From Dyella dinghuensis (GTDB lineage: Bacteria; Pseudomonadota; Gammaproteobacteria; Xanthomonadales; Rhodanobacteraceae): 64,000 bases of DNA. The DNA is taken from NCBI RefSeq assembly GCF_003977615.1, contig NZ_RYZR01000005.1, forward strand, positions 1-64,000, given 5' to 3'. The translations under genes were made by a program, and so were the position numbers. Shown piece by piece: positions 19,149 through 27,632 of the stretch (its first letter is position 1; the number at the start of each line of letters is the position of its first letter). Under the pieces are notes generated by a model, which did no database searches, was not told where the DNA came from, and was given only the letters and a program-made list of their open reading frames with translations.

Positions 19149-20792
19149 ATGGGATTTCTGCAAGACGCTCCGCAACTGGCTCATCCGCATCGCAGCGACC
19201 GGTTGTTGATCGCTTTGCTCGACCGTGCCTTTCCGTCCAAACGCCGCAAGGCACTCGATGCCGATCTCGACGCGCTGGGCGATTACGCGCAGATGGCATG
19301 GGAACGCGCCAGTCGCAGCGCACGCCGCAAACCGATCCTTACTCAATGGGATGCATGGGGCCGACGTGTCGATCGCGTTGAATTGACTACTGCGTGGATG
19401 GAAGGCCCGCAGCTCACCACGCGTCACAGCATTCTCGCGTCGGGACACGAAAATCACGAACATGCGCGACTGGAAGAATTCACGCGCGCTTACGTCTATC
19501 ACCTTGCGAGCGAGTTCTACACCTGCCCCCTGGCGATGACGGATGGCGCCGCGACGGCCATCAAGGCATCTGGCAATAAAACGCTCATCGATCGCGCGTT
19601 GCCGCATTTTCTCAGCCGCGACGCGCAAAACTTCTGGCTGTCCGGACAATGGATGACCGAGAACGCCGGCGGCTCGGATGTCAGCCATACCGAAACCGTG
19701 GCCGTGCAGGATGCCGAAGGTCAATGGCGTTTGTATGGCCGCAAATGGTTCAGCTCTGCGGTCGTCGGCGAAGCGGCATTGGCGCTGGCGCGCCCGGAAG
19801 GTTCGGGAACGGGGGCCGCCGCACTCGCGCTGTTTTACGTCGAAACGATGAACGGCGACGAGCGCAAGCCGGAACTGATGATCGATCGCCTGAAAGACAA
19901 ACTCGGCACACACGAATTGCCGACTGCGGAAATTCATCTCGACGGTCTGCTCGCATGGCCGCTCGGCGAACTTGCGCACGGCGTGCGGCAAGTCGCGCCC
20001 ATGCTCAACGTGACACGCACGTGGAACGCGATCTGCGCCGTCGCCAGCATGTCGCGCGCGATCAGCCTGGTGCGTGATTACGCGGCACGGCGGCAGGCAT
20101 TTGGCCGTCCGTTGATCGAACAACCGCTACATGCGCAAACGATTGCCGATATGCAAGCCGAATTCGAAGGCGCCTTCGCGCTGGCCTTCGAAGTCGCCTA
20201 CCTGCTCGGCCGCGTCGAACAGAATGCCGCGACGTTGCAGGAAACCGCATCGCTGCGCCTGCTCACGCCGCTTGCGAAATTATGGACCGGCAAGATGGCC
20301 GTGAACCTGTGCTCCGAAGCGCTGGAATGCTTTGGAGGCGCCGGTTACATCGAAGACACGGGCCTGCCGCAATTGCTGCGCGACGCGCAGGTGTATGCGA
20401 TCTGGGAGGGCACCACCAACGTGCTGTCGCTCGACAGCCTGCGTGCGCTCGCCGGCAACAACAGCTTTGCGGCGTTGCGCAAGGTGATCAGCGGATGGCT
20501 GGGCGATGCGCACAACGCGCAGGCGGCCTTCGCCGTGCATGCAGCACTGGATGCCGCCGCCACACATATGGACGCGCAAAAACTCGAACGCAACGTGCTG
20601 GAAGCCGGCGCTCGCGGCATCGCTATATCGCTGGCCCGCTGTGCTGCGGCGGCCCTGATGGCACGCCAAGCCGCTTGGTCCTCGGCACGCGGCGACGAGC
20701 GTCCGGCGGCGGCATTGCGCCGTTTCCTGGGCCATGGCCTGCTGCGCCTGTCCGATATCAATGGGGAAGATACCCGCCTGCTGACGGAGTAA
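19149..20792 (+). CDS. Acyl-CoA dehydrogenase, AidB-like
   Basis: 547 residues from ATG 19149 (AAGGTGG upstream), close to the length of E. coli AidB. QWMTENAGGSDVSHTET matches the FAD/substrate signature MTExxGGSDV. YGRKWFSS, RLKDKLGTHELPTAEI and FGGAGYIEDTGLPQLLRDAQ with AIWEGTTNVLSLD are the other family landmarks. The AidB subfamily binds FAD and DNA and is linked to alkylation protection, but many members are ordinary acyl-CoA dehydrogenases. No Ada regulator is seen nearby, and the adjacent thioesterase argues for a lipid role. Confidence 0.87.
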   Translation: MGFLQDAPQLAHPHRSDRLLIALLDRAFPSKRRKALDADLDALGDYAQMAWERASRSARRKPILTQWDAWGRRVDRVELTTAWMEGPQLTTRHSILASGHENHEHARLEEFTRAYVYHLASEFYTCPLAMTDGAATAIKASGNKTLIDRALPHFLSRDAQNFWLSGQWMTENAGGSDVSHTETVAVQDAEGQWRLYGRKWFSSAVVGEAALALARPEGSGTGAAALALFYVETMNGDERKPELMIDRLKDKLGTHELPTAEIHLDGLLAWPLGELAHGVRQVAPMLNVTRTWNAICAVASMSRAISLVRDYAARRQAFGRPLIEQPLHAQTIADMQAEFEGAFALAFEVAYLLGRVEQNAATLQETASLRLLTPLAKLWTGKMAVNLCSEALECFGGAGYIEDTGLPQLLRDAQVYAIWEGTTNVLSLDSLRALAGNNSFAALRKVISGWLGDAHNAQAAFAVHAALDAAATHMDAQKLERNVLEAGARGIAISLARCAAAALMARQAAWSSARGDERPAAALRRFLGHGLLRLSDINGEDTRLLTE

Positions 20793-20852
20793 TGCCGACA
20801 GCGGCGTCATCGTCCGGCTAAAATATCGGCTCACCCCTACGGCATCCCGATC

Positions 20853-21344
20853 ATGCAGCATCTGACCATCGTCACCACCGGCGGCACCATCGACAAGATC
20901 TACTTCGATGACAAGTCGGACTACAAGATCGGCGCGCCGCAGATTGGCGAAATTCTCACGCAGCTCGGCGTTGCCTTTCAGTTCGATGTGATTCCGATAC
21001 TGCGCAAGGACAGTCTGCATATGAATGCAGAAGATCGTGCGCTGATTCGTTCCACCATCGAAGCGCAGCCGCATCGTCATGTGCTGGTTACGCATGGCAC
21101 GGACACGATGGTGGATACCGCCAAGGAACTCTCTGCGATCAAGGGCAAGGTGATTGTGTTGACCGGTGCGTTGAATCCAGCCCGCTTTCAGGGTTCGGAT
21201 GCGGTGTTCAATGTCGGTTGCGCTGTCGCTGCCGTGCAGACGTTGCCTGATGGCGTCTATATCGCCATGAATGGCCGCGTGTGGGATCCGGCGAAAGTTC
21301 GCAAGAATCGCGATGCGAATCGCTTTGAAGAAGCGAGCAGCTAA
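20853..21344 (+). CDS. Single-domain L-asparaginase homologue
   Basis: 163 residues, about half the length of bacterial asparaginases (~330). It has both catalytic threonine motifs: IVTTGGTIDKIY (about residues 6-17) and LVTHGTDTMVDTAKEL (about 78-93). GKVIVLTGALNPARF follows. The C-terminal asparaginase domain, which completes the subunit interface, is absent. The protein ends in a natural stop with no trace of the missing half downstream, only repeats. It could be a one-domain enzyme assembling as a higher oligomer or a non-asparagine amidohydrolase. The last codons are duplicated downstream together with the repeat element. Confidence 0.82.
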   Translation: MQHLTIVTTGGTIDKIYFDDKSDYKIGAPQIGEILTQLGVAFQFDVIPILRKDSLHMNAEDRALIRSTIEAQPHRHVLVTHGTDTMVDTAKELSAIKGKVIVLTGALNPARFQGSDAVFNVGCAVAAVQTLPDGVYIAMNGRVWDPAKVRKNRDANRFEEASS

Positions 21345-21655
21345 AGTATTAACCCTCTCCCCTGCGGGGAGAGGGCTGGGTGAGGGGCAAACCTCGCGCG
21401 AAATTCGGGCGAAGCGCGCTTCGGCGCAGCTCAATCGCAAGATTGACCCCTCACCTCGATCCTCTCCCCGCAGGGGAGAGGAAGAAAAACTTAGAGGAAG
21501 CGAGCGGCTAAAGTATTAGCCCTCTCCCCTGCGGGGAGAGGGTTGGGTGAGGGGCAAACCTCGCGCGAAATTCGAGACGAAGCGCGCTTCGGTCCAGTTC
21601 AATCGCAAGATTGACCCCTCGTCTCGATCCTCTCCCCGCGGGGGAGAGGAAGAAA
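21327..21655. repeat. Tandem duplication (period 167 bp) of a nested-palindrome element between two convergent genes
   Basis: Each unit has a left hairpin CCCTCTCCCC-TGC-GGGGAGAGGG, then TGAGGGGCAAACCTCGCGCG and a middle with GAAGCGCGCTTCGG. Next come TCGCAAGATTGACCCCTC and the right hairpin CCTCTCCCCGC..GGGGAGAGG. Unit 1 hairpins start at 21353, unit 2 at 21520. The duplication also copies the last codons of the asparaginase gene (GAAGCGAGC.GCTAAAGTATTA at 21329 and 21496). It also copies a trace of the sufT end (TTAGAG at 21491 and 21661). This marks a segmental duplication rather than two independent insertions. Confidence 0.88.
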
Positions 21656-21659
21656 AGCG

Positions 21660-22217
21660 TTAGAGCATGCCGGTTTCGAGCTTGGCCACTTCCGACATCA
21701 TCGACTGATTCCACGGCGGATCGAACACCAGATCCACATCCGCTTCGACAATCGTCGGAATCAATTCCAGCTTCGTGCGCGCATCGTCGATCAACACATC
21801 GCCCATGCCGCAACCGGGCGCAGTCAGCGTCATCTTCACGTACACCTTGCGCTGCTCGGGGCCGGCCGGCTCCAGGCTCACGTCGTAGACGAGGCCAAGC
21901 TCGACCACGTTGATCGGAATTTCCGGATCGAATACGGTACGCAGCTGCTGCCACACCAGCTTTTCCACATCGGCATCGCTGGCGTCGTCCGCAAGTTCCA
22001 GCGGCGGCGGTGGTTCCTTGCCCAGCGCATCAGCATCGTTGCCGGCGATGCGGAACAGATTGCCTTCCACGTACACCGTAAAACTGCCGCCCAGCGCCTG
22101 GGTGATGTAACCGACCTGGCCGGCCGGCAAAACCACGCTCTCGCCCTGCGGCACCATGACTGCGCTGCAGTCCCGCTCCAGAGTGAATGGTTCGCTGCTA
22201 AGACTGAAACCGCTCAT
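21660..22217 (-). CDS. sufT: Fe-S cluster assembly protein SufT (DUF59 domain)
   Basis: 185 residues: an N-terminal SufT-specific part (VVLPAGQVGYITQALGGSFT), then a MIP18/DUF59 domain with FDPEIPINVVELGLVYDVSL, KMTLTAPGCGMGDVL (conserved Cys) and VFDPPWNQSMMSE. SufT acts in Fe-S cluster maturation and carrier function. No suf operon neighbours are present, so it is a stand-alone copy. It converges on the asparaginase-like gene across the duplicated repeat. Confidence 0.9.
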   Translation of the reverse strand: MSGFSLSSEPFTLERDCSAVMVPQGESVVLPAGQVGYITQALGGSFTVYVEGNLFRIAGNDADALGKEPPPPLELADDASDADVEKLVWQQLRTVFDPEIPINVVELGLVYDVSLEPAGPEQRKVYVKMTLTAPGCGMGDVLIDDARTKLELIPTIVEADVDLVFDPPWNQSMMSEVAKLETGML

Positions 22218-22429
22218 GCCATCTCATCGATCGTTGTGGAAAGCCGCTTCGGCTTGCCCGGCCCTCTATTATGCCGGGGGCCTGTAGGGCCTGTCCCTAC
22301 ACATCAGGCTGAAACTACGAAATCTCAAGGGATGACGGGGGGAGAAAGACAGCGTATGCGGGTAAAATGGACGCTTTATGCGACAGGACTTTGCGTGACC
22401 GTGCAGCCTCTCAATCGCCGTTATCCGTC

Positions 22430-22876
22430 ATGAGCCTGCGCCAGCTGATCGGCGAATGCTTCGCCCTGCTCTGCGCTGTGATGCTCGGCCTTGCGGCAGG
22501 TGCAATGTGGCTGCTACCCACCCTCTTCCTGCATCGGCAAATGCCGTGGATGGCCATACCCGTGGGCTGGCTGCTTGCGCATGCCACCTGCCAATGGGTG
22601 CATAAGCGTGCGTGGAATGCGGCAGCTCTTGCATCCATCGCGACCGTTGTCGCGACGGTTTACGTCCACGTGCTGGGTGCCGCGACCACGCTCTGGGAGA
22701 TGACATCCGGTTACGGGTTGATGGGTGTCATACGCACCGCAGGCATTCCGATGCTGCTGGATCTGGCGCGTTTCGGTGTCAATTCAGGCGACATCGCCTG
22801 GTGCGTGGCCGGCATCGTCGTGGCCATCCTTGTATCGCTGCGCCTCTCGCGCAAGCCGGATCGGACGGCCAATTAG
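22430..22876 (+). CDS. Hypothetical four-helix membrane protein
   Basis: 148 residues from ATG 22430. There are about four hydrophobic segments (approximately 10-35, 43-60, 67-90, 115-137), with a cluster of basic residues at the C-terminus (RLSRKPDRTAN). I recognise no family. The stop overlaps the convergent pntB stop by a few bases, which limits any terminator between them. It could be a lipid/cofactor transport accessory, but nothing in the sequence shows this. The frame is open a little further upstream; no ribosome-binding site decides the start. Confidence 0.6.
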   Translation: MSLRQLIGECFALLCAVMLGLAAGAMWLLPTLFLHRQMPWMAIPVGWLLAHATCQWVHKRAWNAAALASIATVVATVYVHVLGAATTLWEMTSGYGLMGVIRTAGIPMLLDLARFGVNSGDIAWCVAGIVVAILVSLRLSRKPDRTAN

Positions 22877-24354
22877 CCGTCCAGCGTCTTGAGTTCGGAA
22901 ACCAGCTGCCCCGCAGCGGCCTGTCCGTCGCCGTACAACATGCGTGCGTTGTCGGCGTAGAACAGCGCGTTCTCGATGCCCGCAAAACCGGTGCCTTTGC
23001 CGCGTTTCACCACGATCACCTGTTTGGCGTCGGCGACGTCGAGAATCGGCATGCCGTAAATGGGCGATGACGGATCGGTCTTGGCGAGCGGATTGACCAC
23101 GTCGTTCGCACCAATCACCAGCGCAACATCCGTCGCCGGAAATTCGGGATTGATGTCTTCCATGTCGACGATCAGGTCGTACGGCACGCCAGCTTCGGCC
23201 AGCAGCACGTTCATGTGACCCGGCATGCGCCCCGCCACCGGATGAATCGCGAATTTGACCTTCACGCCACGCGCCAGCAACAGCTGCGCAAACTCCCAAA
23301 CCTTGTGCTGCGCTTGTGCGACGGCCATGCCGTAACCCGGCACGATCACCACGCGTTCGGCGTACGCCATCATCACGGCCGCATCCGCCGCTTCGATCGG
23401 CTTCTGGCTTCCGCCAATCTCTTGCGCCGCCGCGCCGGACGCGGCACCGAAACTGCCGAACAACACGTTGCCGATCGAGCGGTTCATCGCCTTGGCCATC
23501 AGCTGCGTGAGCAACGTACCCGCAGCACCGACCACCATGCCCGCGATGATCATCGCTTCGTTGTGCAGCACGTAGCCTTCGAATGCCACCGCCAGTCCGG
23601 TGAACGCGTTGTACAGCGAGATCACCACCGGCATATCGGCGCCACCGATCGGCAGCGTCATCAGCAGGCCAAACAGCAAGGCGAGCAAGAAAAAGGCGCC
23701 GATGAGCGGAAGGGTCAGATGCCCCATCGCGAGCATCACGCCAATCACCACGGCCGCTGCCAGAACCAGCATGTTCACGACGCGCTGGCCAGGGAAAACA
23801 AACCGCCGGTCCATCCAGCCCTGCAATTTGGCAAACGCAATCAGCGAGCCGGAAAAGCTCACCGAACCAATCAACGCACCTAGCACACCCAGCGCCAACG
23901 CGACGGGACTCAATGGCGCGATAACCGTGGCAACACCGTGCAGTGGTGACCAGCTTTCCGGCGCCAGCGGAAATGTATTGGGCGCCACGACACCGTTCAC
24001 GGCGGCCAAACCGCCCACATGGCTGATCAGCTCCGTCGCACCAATGGCGGCCGCCGCGCCGCCGCCCATGCCGTTGTAGAGCGCCACCATCTGCGGCATC
24101 GCCGTCATCGCCACCCGGCGACCCGACCACCACGCGGCCGCCACGCCAATCAGCACGGCGCCGATGATCAGCCCGCGATTCTCCATGTCCGGCAGGAACA
24201 GGGTGGCGATCACCGCCAGCAACATACCGTAACCCGCCCACACGATGCCGCCCCGCGCGGTGCGCGGCGAGCTCATGCGTTTGAGGCCTAGGATGAAAAG
24301 AAGGGCTGCGAGGAAGTAACAGGCGTCGATCAGAGTCTGCAGCCAGGCCATCAC
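22873..24354 (-). CDS. pntB: NAD(P) transhydrogenase subunit beta
   Basis: 493 residues: nine or so transmembrane helices in the first ~280, then the NADP(H)-binding dIII domain. Its motifs are VIVPGYGMAVAQAQHKVWEF, HPVAGRMPGHMNVLLAEAGV and VIGANDVVNPLAKTDPSSPI. It is the proton-pumping transhydrogenase subunit that couples hydride transfer between NADH and NADP+ to proton flow. Its start overlaps the pntAb stop (ATGA), so the pair is coupled. The third subunit gene, pntAa, is 1.7 kb upstream, beyond the oppositely oriented sigma cassette. Confidence 0.96.
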   Translation of the reverse strand: MMAWLQTLIDACYFLAALLFILGLKRMSSPRTARGGIVWAGYGMLLAVIATLFLPDMENRGLIIGAVLIGVAAAWWSGRRVAMTAMPQMVALYNGMGGGAAAAIGATELISHVGGLAAVNGVVAPNTFPLAPESWSPLHGVATVIAPLSPVALALGVLGALIGSVSFSGSLIAFAKLQGWMDRRFVFPGQRVVNMLVLAAAVVIGVMLAMGHLTLPLIGAFFLLALLFGLLMTLPIGGADMPVVISLYNAFTGLAVAFEGYVLHNEAMIIAGMVVGAAGTLLTQLMAKAMNRSIGNVLFGSFGAASGAAAQEIGGSQKPIEAADAAVMMAYAERVVIVPGYGMAVAQAQHKVWEFAQLLLARGVKVKFAIHPVAGRMPGHMNVLLAEAGVPYDLIVDMEDINPEFPATDVALVIGANDVVNPLAKTDPSSPIYGMPILDVADAKQVIVVKRGKGTGFAGIENALFYADNARMLYGDGQAAAGQLVSELKTLDG

Positions 24355-24659
24355 TTGGCCTCCCCGCTACCCTTCCCGGGCTTGCTGGTCTTGAACATCT
24401 CCAGCATCCGTTCGGTGACCACATAGCCACCGGCCGCATTGCCGGCCCCCAACAGAACGCCCACAAATCCAATGGACATCTCGAATGGGGTACGGGCGTG
24501 GCCTAGCGCAATCATGGCGCCAACCAGCACAATGCCGTGGATGAAGTTCGAGCCCGACATCAGCGGTGTATGGAGAATGACAGGTACCCGCGCGATGATT
24601 TCGTAACCCGTGAACGCAGCCAACATGAAGATGTAAAGCGCCAGGAACCCGTCAAGCAT
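24351..24659 (-). CDS. pntAb: NAD(P) transhydrogenase subunit alpha part 2
   Basis: 102 residues, three transmembrane helices (MLDGFLALYIFMLAAFTGYE..., ARVPVILHTPLMSGSNFIHG). This is the membrane part of the alpha subunit, encoded separately, as in three-gene pnt systems. The ATG at 24659 follows GGGGGAAACAC. The stop overlaps pntB. The frame is open far upstream across the sigma-factor gene on the other strand; that part is not real coding. With pntAa displaced, this gene needs its own promoter in the 24660-24767 region or long readthrough. Confidence 0.93.
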   Translation of the reverse strand: MLDGFLALYIFMLAAFTGYEIIARVPVILHTPLMSGSNFIHGIVLVGAMIALGHARTPFEMSIGFVGVLLGAGNAAGGYVVTERMLEMFKTSKPGKGSGEAK

Positions 24660-24767
24660 GTGTTTCCCCCGCCAATCAGCCAGATACGACGCATCATACG
24701 GTGTCTGGTTGCCGTTCACTAAGTCAACCCGTGCGCGCGTCACGCGTTGATGTCGAGAGTCGAACAG

Positions 24768-25400
24768 ATGGAGCCACGGGATGCCCGTCCAGACGATTCG
24801 GAAACTGGCGCCATGAACAGCGTCTCGGCAGTCTTTGAGTCGGATCTCCTGGTCCAGGAAGGCCGGGCCGTGCCCGCCAGCCTGGATGCTTTCCTGGCCA
24901 GCATGGAGCGCCGGGCCTTCCGCATGGCCGAGTTGCATCTGGGTCATCGCGAAGATGCCCTGGATGCCGTGCAGGACGCCATGCTCCGGCTGGTCAAGCA
25001 TTACCGTGACAAACCGGCTGAGGAATGGACGCCGCTGTTCTGGGGCATCCTGCGCCGGCGTATCGTAGATATTCAGCGCCGACGCAAGGTTCGCTCCATT
25101 GTGGTCGGCTGGCTCGGCGGCGGTCACGACGACGACGGCGACGAACTACCCGTGTGGGAACCGGCCGATACCGGTCCGGACCCGCTCGAAAAATTGCACG
25201 GCGAACAGTCTTTTGCCGATATGGCAGCAGCCGTGAAGCAGCTTCCGCAGCGTCAGCGCGAAGCCTTCATGCTGCGCGTACTGGAAGGCCTGGATGTGGC
25301 TGAAACCGCACAGGCGATGGGCTGCTCGGAAGGCAGCGTCAAAACGCATCTCTCGCGCGCGATGCAACATTTGCGAGAGGAACTGGAGGAGTGGCGATGA
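24768..25400 (+). CDS. ECF-type RNA polymerase sigma factor
   Basis: About 210 residues. Region 2 spans FRMAELHLGHREDALDAVQD through FWGILRRRIVDIQRR. A variable Asp/Gly-rich linker (GGHDDDGDELP) follows. Region 4 is LPQRQREAFMLRVLEGLDVA through CSEGSVKTHLSRAMQHLREE. Several in-frame starts exist (24750, 24768, 24813); I chose 24768 for a GAGAG upstream, with low certainty. The stop overlaps the next gene (ATGA). The divergent gene is pntAb, with 108 bases between them to hold both promoters. The partner gene downstream is probably its anti-sigma factor. Confidence 0.9.
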   Translation: MEPRDARPDDSETGAMNSVSAVFESDLLVQEGRAVPASLDAFLASMERRAFRMAELHLGHREDALDAVQDAMLRLVKHYRDKPAEEWTPLFWGILRRRIVDIQRRRKVRSIVVGWLGGGHDDDGDELPVWEPADTGPDPLEKLHGEQSFADMAAAVKQLPQRQREAFMLRVLEGLDVAETAQAMGCSEGSVKTHLSRAMQHLREELEEWR

Positions 25401-25801
25401 ACTCGTCCGACAAAGATTTCGAAAAGCGCGCCCGCGCGCTCTATCAGGAAGCCGCTCACCGCGTTGATCCGGTGACGGCCGGTCGCCTGCGCGCTGCGCG
25501 CCGCACGGCACTGGAAGCGGCCAAGACTCAGGCGTCGCCGCATCACCGTGCGCGCGTGTTGGTACCCGTCGGTGCGCTGGCCGCGATGGCCCTGGCTGCG
25601 TTGATGATCTGGCAACCGACACCCGGGTCGCACGACAACTCGTCCAACCAGCAGGCTGCCGTTCCGGTCGCTGCCGAACAGGACGTCGAAGCGTTGCCGC
25701 CGGGTACTGACAAGACCGATCCTACCCTGTACCAGAACCTCGACTTCTACAGCTGGTTGGCTGCCAATCAGAGCGGCAGCAGTAACCAGCCCAAAAACTG
25801 A
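25397..25801 (+). CDS. Putative anti-sigma-like single-pass membrane protein
   Basis: 134 residues. The N-terminal cytoplasmic part is basic and helical (KDFEKRARALYQEAAHRVDP, about 7-55). One transmembrane helix follows (VLVPVGALAAMALAALMIW, about 56-75), then a periplasmic tail ending DLDFYSWLAANQSGSSNQPK or similar. ATG 25397 has AGGAG 5 bases upstream and overlaps the sigma stop. Topology and coupling fit an anti-sigma or DUF3619-like partner; the zinc-binding HxxxCxxC of ZAS proteins is absent. Role inferred from context. Confidence 0.7.
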   Translation: MNSSDKDFEKRARALYQEAAHRVDPVTAGRLRAARRTALEAAKTQASPHHRARVLVPVGALAAMALAALMIWQPTPGSHDNSSNQQAAVPVAAEQDVEALPPGTDKTDPTLYQNLDFYSWLAANQSGSSNQPKN

Positions 25802-25804
25802 GCC

Positions 25805-26323
25805 ATGCTGCCACGTCGACATCGCCTGCCCGCCCTGTTCATCCTGACCCTTGGTTTCATGGCCGCGGCGCCGTCGTACGCGCAGAACGCACCCGTTGTA
25901 CATCCGTGGAATTCCCTGTCGCCGACCCAGCGTAATCTGCTCGGTCCGTTTCAGTCACAGTGGGATTCCTTCCCACCGCGCAAGCAGGAACGCTTGCTTG
26001 ACCGCGAAAGGAATTGGGAATCGATGCCGCCGGAACGCCAGGCGCAGATCCGCAGCAATATCGAACGCTGGCAGCAGATGACGCCGGAAGAGCGTCAACA
26101 GGCGCAGCAGAACCAGCATCTGTACGAGACGCTGCCGGCCGACAAGCAGCAGCAGCTGCATGACGCCTTTCAGCGCTTCCAGCAACTGCCGCCTGCCCAG
26201 CGCGACGCGTTGCGTCGTCAATGGCAGCAGCAATCGCCGGAGCAGAAGCAGCAATGGCTGCACCACCTTGGCCCTAATTCCACGCTTCCGGGTAAGCATG
26301 CCTTCGGCATGCCAGGGCGCTGA
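25805..26323 (+). CDS. DUF3106 secreted Gln/Arg-rich protein
   Basis: 172 residues with a signal peptide (LPALFILTLGFMAAAPSYAQ). Then come repeated W-x-x-(L/M/F)-(S/P)-P-x-(Q/E)-R units: WNSLSPTQRNLLGPF, WDSFPPRKQERLLDR, WESMPPERQAQIRSN and WQQMTPEERQQAQQN. This is the DUF3106 pattern, and it resembles LTXXQ/CpxP-like helical stress proteins in general character (inference). It starts 3 bases after the upstream stop, so it belongs to the sigma/anti-sigma operon and may be its periplasmic output or sensor. Confidence 0.82.
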   Translation: MLPRRHRLPALFILTLGFMAAAPSYAQNAPVVHPWNSLSPTQRNLLGPFQSQWDSFPPRKQERLLDRERNWESMPPERQAQIRSNIERWQQMTPEERQQAQQNQHLYETLPADKQQQLHDAFQRFQQLPPAQRDALRRQWQQQSPEQKQQWLHHLGPNSTLPGKHAFGMPGR

Positions 26324-26346
26324 CGGCGCCCATCGCCGTCATTTTT
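26322..26346 (+). terminator. Rho-independent terminator of the sigma/DUF3106 operon
   Basis: Stem GACGGCG/CGCCGTC with loop CCCAT, followed by ATTTTT, overlapping the DUF3106 stop codon. A second perfect hairpin GCATGCC-TTC-GGCATGC (26296-26312) lies just before it inside the coding end. Confidence 0.8.
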
Positions 26347-26392
26347 CTAACACGGTCGCGACAACGCTTGTGAAAACTCGTTTGCCGCCAAG

Positions 26393-27493
26393 CTACGCGG
26401 CAAAGATTTTTTCACCACCTCGCGTCACACAACTTTTTGCGACAAGCTCGTCGTTGAAGTCAGGCTGCAGGCTGTTTTCGCGAATGAGCAGCTCGGCGAA
26501 GTTGTAGACGTTGCGCGCATACATTTCCGACGCATGCAGCGGCGCACCCGCTGCAAGATTCAACGGACCGAGAATGGTCACACCACCGTGCTCGACGCGC
26601 TCGCCAGGTTGCGTCAATTCACAGTTGCCGCCGCTATCGGCCGCCAGATCCACAATCAACGCACCGGGCTTCATACCCTCCACCATCGCCTTGGTGAGGA
26701 TTTTTGGCGCCGCGCGACCCGGTACGGCTGCAGTGGTGACAACGGCGTCGAAGACTTTCAGATGATCGGCCAGCGCCTGCTGTTGCGCGGCGCGTTCTTC
26801 GGCCGTCAGTTCGCGCGCATAACCGCCACTGCCTGCGGCACTGACACCCAGATCGAGAAACTTCGCGCCCAGCGATTCGATCTGTTCGCGTGTTTCCGGG
26901 CGCACGTCGTAACCTTCGATTTGCGCACCCAAGCGCCGCGCTGTCGCAATCGCCTGCAGTCCCGCAACACCCGCACCAATGACCAATACGCGCGATGGCC
27001 GGATCGTGCCAGCCGCGGTTGTCAGCATCGGGAAAAATTTCGGCGAGTTCTCAGCCGCAATCAGCATGGCGCGATAACCCGCCACCGCGGCCTGCGAACT
27101 GAGCACATCCATCGCCTGCGCGCGCGTGGTACGCGGCAGCAATTCCAGCGAGAAGGCGGTCACCTTGCGTTGCGCGAGCGCTTCGATACGCGTTGGCGCA
27201 CCATGTGGACGCAACTGCCCGACCACGATGCTGCCTTCGCGCAAGCGAGTGATCGACGCGTCTTCGGGCGGTAACACGCACGCCAGCAAATCGGCTTGCT
27301 GCAATACCTGATCCTTGTCAGCGAACTCGGCATCGCCGTAGCTTGCATCCGGAAATCCCGCCGAGCTGCCCGCGCCATGCTCAAGCAATACGCGTACGCC
27401 CTTGCCATGCAATTTTTTTGCGACTTCGGGCGTGATGGCCACACGCCGCTCGCCAGCGGCCGTTTCACGCAATGCAGACACGGTGATCGACAT
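26393..27493 (-). CDS. pntAa: NAD(P) transhydrogenase subunit alpha part 1
   Basis: 366 residues from ATG 27493 (GGGGAAAACCG upstream). It is a soluble NAD(H)-binding dI domain of the alanine dehydrogenase/PNT fold: RETAAGERRVAITPEVAKKL, PSRVLVIGAGVAGLQAIATA (Rossmann GAGVAG) and VITTAAVPGRAAPKIL-type segments. The frame is open upstream but lacks similarity. Together with pntAb and pntB it forms transhydrogenase, yet the three are not contiguous. Divergent from cdd. Confidence 0.95.
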   Translation of the reverse strand: MSITVSALRETAAGERRVAITPEVAKKLHGKGVRVLLEHGAGSSAGFPDASYGDAEFADKDQVLQQADLLACVLPPEDASITRLREGSIVVGQLRPHGAPTRIEALAQRKVTAFSLELLPRTTRAQAMDVLSSQAAVAGYRAMLIAAENSPKFFPMLTTAAGTIRPSRVLVIGAGVAGLQAIATARRLGAQIEGYDVRPETREQIESLGAKFLDLGVSAAGSGGYARELTAEERAAQQQALADHLKVFDAVVTTAAVPGRAAPKILTKAMVEGMKPGALIVDLAADSGGNCELTQPGERVEHGGVTILGPLNLAAGAPLHASEMYARNVYNFAELLIRENSLQPDFNDELVAKSCVTRGGEKIFAA

Positions 27494-27632
27494 CGGTTTT
27501 CCCCAGCGGAATCGTTTGAGCATCCTAGCCGATGCCCGTGTCGAGGCGAACTCCCATAAGCGCCTGTCTGCGGCCCCTGCGCCAACAGACTCTTGGGTTA
27601 GACTGGTCAGCCCGCCAGCGACGGAGTTCCGG

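Noticed and set aside
21327..21655. CRISPR-like array
   Set aside because: Only two units, each a long palindrome, without short spaced repeats, a leader or cas genes.
22236..22433. 65-codon plus-strand frame before the four-helix protein
   Set aside because: No coding features; it overlaps the promoter region of sufT and the start of the neighbouring gene.
22784..24472. A 562-codon minus-strand frame over pntB
   Set aside because: Out of frame with pntB, Arg/Gly-rich, and no recognisable domain.
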